Assembly (NCBI RefSeq): GCF_001939735.1
Contig: NZ_MJIL01000099.1
Span: 1 to 64,000 of the forward strand
Direction: 5' to 3'
DNA length: 64,000 nt
Source: Photobacterium proteolyticum
GTDB taxonomy: Bacteria > Pseudomonadota > Gammaproteobacteria > Enterobacterales > Vibrionaceae
Made by a program: the position numbers and the translations under genes. Under the pieces are notes generated by a model, which was not told where the DNA came from, searched no databases, and saw only the letters and a program-made list of their open reading frames with translations. Below, piece by piece: positions 26,330 to 33,865 of this stretch (its first letter is position 1; every line of letters begins with the position of its first letter).

Positions 26330-27361
26330 ATGTCTTATACAAAACAACAAATTATGCTGACATTCAGCTACATGTCCTATTTTGGGTTTGCTTTGGAAGG
26401 GACAGATAAGAAAAATGCTGAAATAACTCTGACAAAATTCAATGAAGCGCTTCGATCATGGAAGCCTATTAAGAATCAGTGGGAAGTCGTTTGGGGGCCT
26501 GCTGTTTTTGCCCTTCCAGGTACAAAGTTTGACGATAGCCTGATGTATGCTGTCCGTAATATTGAAGACCCTTCCAAGTACGTTATCGCTATTCGAGGTA
26601 CAAACCCTGTTTCTATTCCCAATTGGGTTATATGGGATTTTCAGGCCAAGTACTTGAAAGACTGGCCTTTCGGCAATCCTCCGCAATACCTAGTACCCAA
26701 AATTTCGGAAAGCACCAATTTTGGCCTTATCATGCTGCAAGCTCTGCGGCCTGAGTCTGGTATGCCGGGAGCGAAGCAAACCATACTGGAGTTCCTCAAT
26801 AGCGAGCTGGGGCAAGAGGGAAAAGGAGATGTCTGCATAACCGGACACAGTTTGGGAGGGGCTTTGTCACCGACGATGGCATTATGGTTAAAAGATATTC
26901 AAGGGAAAGGGCTGTCAGAGAATATTAATATTTCTACGGTAGCCTTTGCTGGGCCATCTGCAGGAAATGAGGATTTTGCAGAGTATTCTGATCAGCAACT
27001 AGGCGATCAATGTGTCCGCATTGCCAACTCTCTTGATATCGTACCGCATGCCTGGAATACGCAAACATTAAAGAAACTGTATGGCTTGTATTTTCCACTC
27101 TTGCCGAGCCTTCCTTTAGCGATGGTTTTCCGCAAAATGATCCGCGATTCCAAAGGGAAGAAATACAGGCAAATCAATGCCGATGAGCCACCATTGGAAG
27201 GGAAATATAAAATCCTGATAGCCCCATATATCATTCAGGCTATTTACCAGCACGTACAGGGGTATCCTGAGCTGATGGGGATGGAAGACGATATCCCACT
27301 AGAAGACTTACTGCCGCTACCTAAGATGATCCGCGAGATATTAGGGCCGATAGTGAATTGA
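26330..27361 (+). CDS. Class 3 lipase family protein
   Basis: The 343-residue protein is an alpha/beta hydrolase of the lipase class 3 family. The nucleophile motif is G172-H-S174-L-G-G, preceded by the family strand IAIRGT. An Asp in SLDIVPHAW is the probable catalytic acid. There is no signal peptide, so if exported it needs a specialised route such as T6SS. The ATG at 26330 has AGGGA six bases upstream. An in-frame ATG at 26324 is too close to that element. It lies about 130 bp downstream of the YopH-like gene. Confidence 0.85.
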   Translation: MSYTKQQIMLTFSYMSYFGFALEGTDKKNAEITLTKFNEALRSWKPIKNQWEVVWGPAVFALPGTKFDDSLMYAVRNIEDPSKYVIAIRGTNPVSIPNWVIWDFQAKYLKDWPFGNPPQYLVPKISESTNFGLIMLQALRPESGMPGAKQTILEFLNSELGQEGKGDVCITGHSLGGALSPTMALWLKDIQGKGLSENINISTVAFAGPSAGNEDFAEYSDQQLGDQCVRIANSLDIVPHAWNTQTLKKLYGLYFPLLPSLPLAMVFRKMIRDSKGKKYRQINADEPPLEGKYKILIAPYIIQAIYQHVQGYPELMGMEDDIPLEDLLPLPKMIREILGPIVN

Positions 27362-27563
27362 GGTAAAGCAAGGACTAGTCAGGGAAATAAAGTAGCTACT
27401 GGTACAGGATTTGTACTGGTAGCTAACCGATCAGTTTGAGAAGTTCATTGATGAATTCTAACCAGAGGTTAATGGTTTCCATTGTGACTGCTTATTTGGT
27501 GATTAAGGTGATAGGTTATCAACTTGATGTATGAGGTGCACCAAAAAACACGGCATAAAACAG

Positions 27564-27597
27564 AAAGTAAAGCCCGCCAAACGACGAGCTTTACTTT
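27564..27597. terminator. Hairpin between convergent lipase and nuclease genes
   Basis: A perfect 10-bp stem (AAAGTAAAGC with GCTTTACTTT) surrounds a 14-base loop. It lies 13 bp beyond the nuclease stop, with A/T-rich arms that could serve as a bidirectional terminator. Confidence 0.55.
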
Positions 27598-27609
27598 ACC
27601 TGTGAGTTA

Positions 27610-28344
27610 TTACCACATTTCCCACTCTACAGTTTCAATTTCAGCTTCAATGCTGTCTGGTAGTGCACTGAAGAAATCAAGCTGAGTTAGTTGCTCAACT
27701 TCGTCTACTGTAGCGATGAAACTGGGTATTTCTGATGAAGATATTTTGCGGTGTGGCACTATAAAGGCAATTGCGTCATTGTAGGCCGGATCAAGAATGA
27801 CTTTGTAGAAGCTATTTGGAATATACACACCGTTGCCAATATAGGTTTCATTACCGTCCCAAATTGGGCCGGAGATAACGTACAGTTCGTTATAGGTATT
27901 AGCCCACTCGCGTACTTTTTCTTCCAGTGCTTTCCAGCCGCCTCGGTTAAAGCCAGGGAGCTGCGGAGCCATATTCGACATCAAAAAACTTTGCTGCATA
28001 GATTGCTGAGAAAAGTCCATCGTACCAGAAGGTGCGAGGTGGCCACGGTCATAGCCTGTTTTGCTGTAATCGCTGCTTGTTGAACGGTATGGGCTCGGAA
28101 TTTCAGTATCAGTGCGAAAGCTATTTGAACGTTCGTAATAGGCATTCACACTTTCAGCCGTGATGTGATAGGCCACCCAATTCGAGACCTTATTTTGGTA
28201 GTTATAACCTGCAGCGTAACCGTCTCTACATAGAATTTGATCGCTCTGGTTTGGTGTACCGACATCAAGGTGCTGGTTACAGGTAGCAGCAGTGGCCGTA
28301 GCCGAGAAGGCAAGGCTTAATATAGCCAGTAGGATATGTTTCAT
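27610..28344 (-). CDS. Exported DNA/RNA non-specific endonuclease (NUC family)
   Basis: The 244-residue protein has a signal peptide (about 1-19, ending TATAA). It is a Serratia-nuclease-type endonuclease with the signature D99-R-G-H102-L-A-P and general base H102. The metal-ligand segment is F-N133-R-G-G-W-x-x-L-E141. It should degrade DNA and RNA outside the cell or in the periplasm. The frame extends upstream to 28500, but the ATG at 28344 is chosen for its signal sequence and AAGGA nine bases before it. Confidence 0.92.
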   Translation of the reverse strand: MKHILLAILSLAFSATATAATCNQHLDVGTPNQSDQILCRDGYAAGYNYQNKVSNWVAYHITAESVNAYYERSNSFRTDTEIPSPYRSTSSDYSKTGYDRGHLAPSGTMDFSQQSMQQSFLMSNMAPQLPGFNRGGWKALEEKVREWANTYNELYVISGPIWDGNETYIGNGVYIPNSFYKVILDPAYNDAIAFIVPHRKISSSEIPSFIATVDEVEQLTQLDFFSALPDSIEAEIETVEWEMW

Positions 28345-28610
28345 TATTCTATCGTCCTTATTATCAATTGTGCTTATAGGACGAGAGATATTATTGCTTT
28401 GCCGAATGAATATGTATTGATAAATAGGCAAATTGTGATAGGTGTTTTCATCAATATATTGGTGTGGGATATAAAGCACTTTATCAACAATATTAATCAC
28501 TTATGGGCGAAATACACACATGAGTAACGTGAAATGTTGAAACCGAGATATCTGTTAGTATGGTCGATATGATGTCGGAGATGAGAAGGAGAGGCTTGAT
28601 GAATTATGGA
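28345..28610. other. Intergenic region upstream of the nuclease gene
   Basis: It contains the nuclease promoter on the minus strand. No other gene is supported, although AT-rich frames are open by chance. Confidence 0.35.
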
Positions 28611-28640
28611 AACAAAAAAGGGTATCCTAAGATACCCTTT
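28611..28640 (-). terminator. Terminator of the first cold-shock gene
   Basis: The stem GGGTATC / GATACCC with a CTAA loop, extended by A-T pairs, is followed on the minus strand by a T-rich run (28611-28619). It lies 28 bp past the stop codon. Confidence 0.8.
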
Positions 28641-28667
28641 TCTCAAAGCTTAACGCTTGGTATCAAA

Positions 28668-28877
28668 TTAGATACGCTCAACGTTAGCAGCTTGAGGACC
28701 TTTCTGACCTTGTTCGATGTCGAAAGATACTTTCTGGCCTTCAGCTAGAGATTTGAAGCCTTCACCAGCGATTGCACGGAAGTGAACGAATACGTCAGCG
28801 CCGCCATTGTCCTGAGTGATGAAACCAAAACCTTTCTCGTCGTTAAACCACTTAACAATACCAGTTGCTTTAGACAT
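28668..28877 (-). CDS. CspA-family cold-shock protein
   Basis: The 69-residue OB-fold protein carries both RNA-binding motifs, KGFGFI (RNP1) and DVFVHF (RNP2), at the family's standard length. Csp proteins melt RNA secondary structure during cold shock or growth transitions. It differs from the paralogue at 29289-29498 at only a few positions. An AGGAG element sits eight bases before the ATG, inside a TTCAGGAGACA string shared with the paralogue. It has its own terminator and a long untranslated leader region. Confidence 0.95.
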   Translation of the reverse strand: MSKATGIVKWFNDEKGFGFITQDNGGADVFVHFRAIAGEGFKSLAEGQKVSFDIEQGQKGPQAANVERI

Positions 28878-29243
28878 GACATGTCTCCTGAATAAAAATT
28901 AATCTTACGCTTGTCGCGTACTTAAGCCATCATAATGTATTACTTATGGACAAAAGAATAATGAAGCTCTTCAGGACAACTGCACTTTTTACAAAGCGGT
29001 GGAACGAAGTTTTCTATTTCAATTTGTTGCATAAATAGGTCTGCATTACAGGCCGGGGACTATTAAGCCATAAGGGGTCGGGTAGGGCAAGCAATTACTT
29101 TAAAATTTAAGTGCTTATGGAAGAAAATGTGATATTGGTATCACTACAGTGAAGGATAATCTCTGGTTTTTACAACGAGTTAGTGACAAATGACTTGAGA
29201 TAGAAGAAAAAATAAAATTTTATAGCTCGGAAGAGCAGAGATT
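28878..29243. other. Intergenic leader region of the first cold-shock gene
   Basis: This 366-bp gap has no gene. Long structured 5' leaders are typical of cold-inducible csp genes, so much of it may be transcribed on the minus strand. No cold-shock box was confirmed. Confidence 0.4.
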
Positions 29244-29268
29244 AAAAAAGGGCCAAATGGCCCTTTTA
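29244..29268 (-). terminator. Terminator of the second cold-shock gene
   Basis: The stem AAAAGGGCC / GGCCCTTTT with an AAAT loop is flanked by A's on the plus strand, giving T's on the transcribed minus strand. It begins 21 bp beyond the stop. Confidence 0.8.
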
Positions 29269-29288
29269 CTGCTAAGTAGAAAGATAGA

Positions 29289-29498
29289 CTAGATCTTTTC
29301 TACGTTAGCGGCCTGTAGGCCTTTTGGACCTTGCTCTGTTTCGTAAGAAACTTTTTGACCTTCAGCAAGTGTTTTGAATCCGTCGCCAGTGATAGCACGG
29401 AAATGAACGAATACGTCAGCACCGCCGTTATCTTGAGTGATAAAACCGAAACCCTTTTCTTCATTGAACCACTTAACGGTACCTGTTGCTTTAGACAT
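29289..29498 (-). CDS. CspA-family cold-shock protein, paralogue
   Basis: This 69-residue cold-shock protein has intact RNP1 (KGFGFI) and RNP2 (DVFVHF) motifs. It is nearly identical to the copy about 400 bp downstream, with most changes in the C-terminal third (for example YETEQGPKGL here versus FDIEQGQKGP). The shared ribosome-binding string suggests a tandem duplication. Each copy has its own terminator, so they are separate transcripts and may be regulated differently. Confidence 0.95.
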   Translation of the reverse strand: MSKATGTVKWFNEEKGFGFITQDNGGADVFVHFRAITGDGFKTLAEGQKVSYETEQGPKGLQAANVEKI

Positions 29499-29978
29499 GT
29501 TGTCTCCTGAATTTCTACATCAACAAAAAGCGCCAATAACTATTTAACTTTGGTGACAATTGAAACAGATAGCTTCAGTACAACAGTCTTAAACAAGAAC
29601 TTATACATGAAGTGTTTTCGTTCACATTGTTGCATCATTGCCAAACACTACTGGTCTAATGAAAGAGTAGGCACTGATATGCTAATTGCAAATAGTTAAG
29701 TGATAAATTTGTGGTCAAATTCACAGGATTTAGCTGAAAAATAGACCTTATTCTCATTACATAGACAGATGAAATAAAAGCGGTTTCTTGCATTTGAGAC
29801 TTTGCGCATGTTGCAGTAAAAAGTGGGAGAAACGAAGATAACATACCTCATGCTTTGCTGTATTAAATCAAAGAATCGGCGATAAAATTTTCTTGTTGAT
29901 AATGTGACTTGAGTAACAACATATTTTTCTGTTATAACAAAGTCAGTTAGGCTTTGTAGATTCATAAAAGGACAAATA
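29499..29978. other. Divergent gap, csp paralogue / tmaR
   Basis: This 480-bp non-coding gap holds the csp leader and promoter on the minus strand and the tmaR promoter on the plus strand. No further gene is supported. Confidence 0.4.
29909..29938 (+). promoter_or_regulatory. Possible sigma-70 promoter of tmaR
   Basis: TTGAGT at 29909-29914 and TATAAC at 29933-29938 are spaced by 18 bases and lie 41 bp before the tmaR start. Confidence 0.45.
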
Positions 29979-30287
29979 ATGAACACTATCCTAGAGCTTG
30001 TTCGCCAAACACGTCGTAAAAACAAACTGAAACGTGAAATCCTGGATAACGATCGTAAGGTCCGTGATAACCGTAAGCGTGTTGAGCTGCTAGAAAACCT
30101 GCTTGATTACATCAAGGCAGACATGACTCACGATCAAATCGTAGAGATTGTTGAGAACATGAAAGGCGATTACGAAGATCGTGTTGATGACCACATCATC
30201 ATCAGCGCCGAGCTATCTAAAGAGCGCCGTGAAGTAAGCAAGAACGTAAAAGATTTGAAGAAAGCAGAGATTGCTCATAAGCAGTAA
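29979..30287 (+). CDS. tmaR: Pole-localizer protein TmaR (DUF496, YeeX)
   Basis: The 102-residue all-helical protein matches the DUF496/YeeX family. It has RRKNKLKREI near the start, then DNRKRVELL and the highly conserved MKGDYEDRVDD and AELSKERR segments. In E. coli, TmaR forms polar clusters and sequesters enzyme I of the sugar phosphotransferase system. It is likely cytoplasmic with a coiled-coil structure. A putative promoter lies just upstream and a strong terminator follows. It marks a core-genome segment before the T6SS region. Confidence 0.93.
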   Translation: MNTILELVRQTRRKNKLKREILDNDRKVRDNRKRVELLENLLDYIKADMTHDQIVEIVENMKGDYEDRVDDHIIISAELSKERREVSKNVKDLKKAEIAHKQ

Positions 30288-30305
30288 TGCCTACGAATGA
30301 ATTTG

Positions 30306-30333
30306 AAAGCTCGACTTCGGTCGAGCTTTTTTG
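30306..30333 (+). terminator. Terminator of tmaR
   Basis: A 10-bp stem (AAAGCTCGAC with GTCGAGCTTT) capped by a TTCG tetraloop is followed by a run of T's. Confidence 0.9.
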
Positions 30334-30355
30334 TTTGAGCTGATTGTTCATATTC

Positions 30356-31024
30356 TTACTTTATTAATGATAAATACTTTCTTACTTCATGTTCAGCGTG
30401 TTCGGGGGTTAACCATGAGTCAGGCCTAGTTCCATTAAATACTAAATTGTCAATAATCTTAAACAGATATACTGTGCTTTTCATGTCTGTCAGTGATGAA
30501 TCTGACTTTATAAATCCTTTATAATCTGGCATGTAACTCCGAAGTGGTAATCTTTTTTCATGCCTTAATAATGATTCTTTTATTTCAACTAGTTCATCAA
30601 TTAGCTTAACTTCATGTTGAAGAAGCTCTCTTTCAGGGTTCTCTAATAAGTGGAGAAGGACTTCAATACAGGGGGGTATATAATTGAAGTATTCTTTCTT
30701 TAATAAAAGTTTGCCATGTCGCGCAAGAATTAATAACTTTTCCATATGGTTTTCAATTTCTTCATATATACACTCCCTATTGTTTTGTTTACTTGCATAA
30801 CAGTTTAGTGTTCCGTCGGTGTATATATATCTTAAGGTACTTAACATTTCAGGTTTGACTGGTAGCTCAAGTTTATTTTCTTCAGCCCTTTTTTTAAGCC
30901 ATGTAAGTTGAGCGAACATTCGTTCTTCTGGTGTATTATTTCCTGAGCTAAAGGGCTCGAATTTTTTTAGTAGAATGTTGCAGTTATCGATCACATCAAG
31001 TCGTTGCTCATTAGTGTTGGGCAT
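30356..31024 (-). CDS. Hypothetical protein downstream of T6SS effector (possible immunity)
   Basis: This 222-residue protein is not recognised. It is largely helical and charged, with no signal peptide or membrane segment. Its ATG (31024) overlaps the stop of the preceding gene as TAATG, implying translational coupling. It is the last gene of a minus-strand group headed by a kinase and a large putative effector, and is markedly AT-rich. Position makes it a candidate immunity or accessory gene, but the sequence does not prove this. Confidence 0.5.
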   Translation of the reverse strand: MPNTNEQRLDVIDNCNILLKKFEPFSSGNNTPEERMFAQLTWLKKRAEENKLELPVKPEMLSTLRYIYTDGTLNCYASKQNNRECIYEEIENHMEKLLILARHGKLLLKKEYFNYIPPCIEVLLHLLENPERELLQHEVKLIDELVEIKESLLRHEKRLPLRSYMPDYKGFIKSDSSLTDMKSTVYLFKIIDNLVFNGTRPDSWLTPEHAEHEVRKYLSLIK

Positions 31025-31578
31025 TATATTTTTCCACATTGGTATTTATCTGCCAAATCTTGAATGAGTTTTAGCAGTCCACTGTTGAATATGAATTGCT
31101 CAGAAAAGCTGATCTCTTGGGGGAAATAAATTATTTCACTGGATAAATTCCTATTACGGCGGGATCTGTTAACGATTGAGTAACCTGGAATACCTGGTCC
31201 GTCATAAGCCATGGCTCGCTTTATACATAACATTTCACCATCGATACATTGATCATTTGTTACCATTGCTCCTGAGTGTAGGCCTCCATTTTTAGGTGCT
31301 TTCCTGAAATCGATTAATGCTTCAATAAACCAGGCTAGGAACTGTAATGGGAAATCTGTTTGATAAGACCTGAAACTTATAGAGCCATCATCTAGCGTTT
31401 TTGTACGATGTTCCAAAATTGATAGGTGATTTATATTATTTACAAATACGTATTTTATGTTTTGATTCACAGAATCCTGAATTTCACCTAGTTTTATAGC
31501 ATAATTTTCTAGATCCTTAATGTTAGTAAGATCTGGGAGTTGTTTTAGTTGTGGATATTGGGGATTCACTCTTGTCAT
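31024..31578 (-). CDS. Hypothetical protein, candidate immunity to the adjacent effector
   Basis: This 184-residue protein begins seven bases after the stop of the 746-residue putative effector. I recognise no family. It appears soluble, with mixed helix and strand, and has no signal peptide. Genes directly downstream of T6SS effectors commonly encode cognate immunity, and the AT-rich composition matches the effector's C-terminal half. If the toxin acts in the periplasm this cytoplasmic product would be an unlikely antidote, so the assignment is tentative. Confidence 0.55.
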   Translation of the reverse strand: MTRVNPQYPQLKQLPDLTNIKDLENYAIKLGEIQDSVNQNIKYVFVNNINHLSILEHRTKTLDDGSISFRSYQTDFPLQFLAWFIEALIDFRKAPKNGGLHSGAMVTNDQCIDGEMLCIKRAMAYDGPGIPGYSIVNRSRRNRNLSSEIIYFPQEISFSEQFIFNSGLLKLIQDLADKYQCGKI

Positions 31579-31585
31579 ATATTCT

Positions 31586-33826
31586 CTACTTAGTTATGTA
31601 AGTAATAGCATTTGCTTGTTGAAGTTGATTCAAATTAATCATCTTTCTTTCAAAGTTCAATGTTTCTACTGCTCCATACTTATTTGATGAGTTTTCAATT
31701 AGATTCATGGTAAGACCATTGCCAGTGTAATCTTTGTTATTACCGATGTCTCTTTGCATTATTAATCTCTTGAGAAGATAATCTTTAGTATCTTGAGTAA
31801 GTTTGGTATCAGATAAGTAGTTATTGAATCCGATTGGGTCTGAATACCACTCTAAATAATCTAATGAGTTTGCGGCAGTATAGTGCTTAGCATATATATC
31901 TTGAAAATTACTGTTCATGATTCTATCTGTGATTTCTTTAGGGAAATCAGCTGGAAGTTCTTCATTAGCAAACTTACTGAGATTCTCAAAGGTTGCCGAA
32001 ATACTTTTTACACCAGTTAAATCTTTTGATTTTTCAGTGTCGATAATAATAAGTGTATATTTCTTCTGAGGATCGAAGCTGTCGCCGAGACCCAGCTTGT
32101 TTGCGATAAGCTTGAAGTCCGTGTCTGCATCTTCAATTTGGTCAAATGTCGTGGACCAGTACTTAGCCCCTTTACCTGTTTTGCCTTCCATCTGAGCGCC
32201 TAGCATACCTTCGCCGCCATTTATATATTCACTTTCCATGAAACGAACGTGGAAGCGCTCTTTGGCAACATTGCCAGTTTTTGCCATTGCAATAAGTTCA
32301 GCATCAGTATATTTAGGTTGATAGCCTTCATCTGCAATAATTTTAGCCATAGATAAAAGTCTTTCTTTTGCATCACTTAACGATGTTGGTGGCACTCTTT
32401 TTCTAGTGGCTATTGTTGTGCTAATGGGTCTAATATTATTAGGCAATTCAGCCCCATCAGGCCTCTTGATCTGATGTGTAATATGACCATTGGTTCTGCC
32501 ACGTTTCTGTTTGAATTGTGCTTTTTGTTTGAGCTGTTTGGTGAGCTGTTTTAATAATGTGCCGAGTTCAGAGAACTTGTTGATATGGCGTGCTTTGCTG
32601 GGTACTGAGCCTGCTGCACCGATACCGCCAGTTGATGACGCTAATAAGGCCGTGAGAACTATTTCAAAGATTGCACTACCTGCAATGTAATTCCATTCAA
32701 GCTCGTGTTGAGCGGCCACATAATCTTTGGCAAAATCAATTAATGCATTTTGCGTGGCTGGATCACTGTTTACAAAACTCGCAACTTCATAGGCTTCTGC
32801 AAACATTTCTTTGTTGATGGCGGCCGGATCAAACCCGAGAGCGATCACAAGTTCCTTGTGATGCTGCTCAAGATAATTATCGGCAAAGGTTGTTACCCAG
32901 TTATCGGTGACAGTGTCATTGGTTCGCCAGGCGGCGATGTAGATGCGGGTAAGGTAAGCGAGCATACTATTTATTGAGTAGTTTGTAGCAATACTTTCAA
33001 GCGTGCCTGCACCGGCATCAAAAACACCTCTTGCTCTTTGTTCTACACGTTTAAGCCATTTCTCTGCCGAGTTTAGCTCTTGATATTCGGTTTCGAGTGC
33101 CAAGGCTTCGGCATTTTGGGCTGCGATGATGGACTCAAGAAGGAAACCTATTTGGTTACGTGTTGTGACAATCTCTGCTTCTGTAATTGGTTTACCAAAT
33201 ATGACCTCGACATCACCAGCTTGTAAATTGTCGAAGTGTTGAGTTCCACTATTGTCCAGTTCCCCTTTATGAACGGTACCGCAAGATAGGGATTTTACTG
33301 TGTATGGAATATTTACTGCAGGTTTACCATTTGGTAATGAGCAGGATATATCTAACACTTCTAGTTTATCGTTATTTGTTAAGTCTTTACCGCCTTGCTC
33401 TAAATTGCGGGAGGGGACGATAGGTTGTAATTGCTCAACCATGTTGGAACTCGCCATTGGAACATCCGCATTGGTGGCATCTGGTGGGGAAGGTAAAAGG
33501 TTGTCAACACAAAATACCAAGAATTCCCCGTGAGCCATGCGATTACTGAGTTCATCGATGATTTCATCTTTGGACTTATGATGCTGAAGCGGGCTTGGAC
33601 AAAGCTGGTGATATAAGCGATACAGATTGAACTGATATCCCCACGTACTACAGTGGGTGCGAAGAAGTCGGTCTGCCCAGTATTTATTCTTGTATTGGTC
33701 TTTCGCAAGGCCAGGATCACCATTAAGTGCTCGATGGGGTGGGGCTATGACGTAACAAAGCCCTACAGCATCGAGCAGAAGTGTCTGGTTTAATTTAGCG
33801 TTGGCGAGAGATGTATTAAAATGCAC
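31586..33826 (-). CDS. Putative T6SS effector with unknown C-terminal toxin domain
   Basis: This 746-residue protein lies inside the T6SS locus, after the kinase on the same strand. It has an N-terminal part (about 1-110), a small beta-sandwich resembling domains common in T6SS effectors (about 155-212, ending GDVEVIFGKP) and a helical middle. A glycine-rich hydrophobic stretch follows (about 380-405), then a basic linker and a C-terminal domain (about 480-746). That domain contains ESEYINGGEGMLGAQMEGK and belongs to no family I know. The start is GTG with AGAGG about five bases upstream. The C-terminal half is more AT-rich, as in swapped toxin tips. Confidence 0.65.
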   Translation of the reverse strand: MHFNTSLANAKLNQTLLLDAVGLCYVIAPPHRALNGDPGLAKDQYKNKYWADRLLRTHCSTWGYQFNLYRLYHQLCPSPLQHHKSKDEIIDELSNRMAHGEFLVFCVDNLLPSPPDATNADVPMASSNMVEQLQPIVPSRNLEQGGKDLTNNDKLEVLDISCSLPNGKPAVNIPYTVKSLSCGTVHKGELDNSGTQHFDNLQAGDVEVIFGKPITEAEIVTTRNQIGFLLESIIAAQNAEALALETEYQELNSAEKWLKRVEQRARGVFDAGAGTLESIATNYSINSMLAYLTRIYIAAWRTNDTVTDNWVTTFADNYLEQHHKELVIALGFDPAAINKEMFAEAYEVASFVNSDPATQNALIDFAKDYVAAQHELEWNYIAGSAIFEIVLTALLASSTGGIGAAGSVPSKARHINKFSELGTLLKQLTKQLKQKAQFKQKRGRTNGHITHQIKRPDGAELPNNIRPISTTIATRKRVPPTSLSDAKERLLSMAKIIADEGYQPKYTDAELIAMAKTGNVAKERFHVRFMESEYINGGEGMLGAQMEGKTGKGAKYWSTTFDQIEDADTDFKLIANKLGLGDSFDPQKKYTLIIIDTEKSKDLTGVKSISATFENLSKFANEELPADFPKEITDRIMNSNFQDIYAKHYTAANSLDYLEWYSDPIGFNNYLSDTKLTQDTKDYLLKRLIMQRDIGNNKDYTGNGLTMNLIENSSNKYGAVETLNFERKMINLNQLQQANAITYITK

Positions 33827-33865
33827 AGCTACCTCTTACTTGACAGTACGGGCCGATAAATAGGC

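Noticed and set aside
31586..33826. MIX-motif effector or ADP-ribosyltransferase assignment
   Set aside because: No convincing MIX signature was seen in the N-terminal half, and the R/STS/E-x-E residues of ADP-ribosyltransferases could not be lined up in the C-terminal domain.
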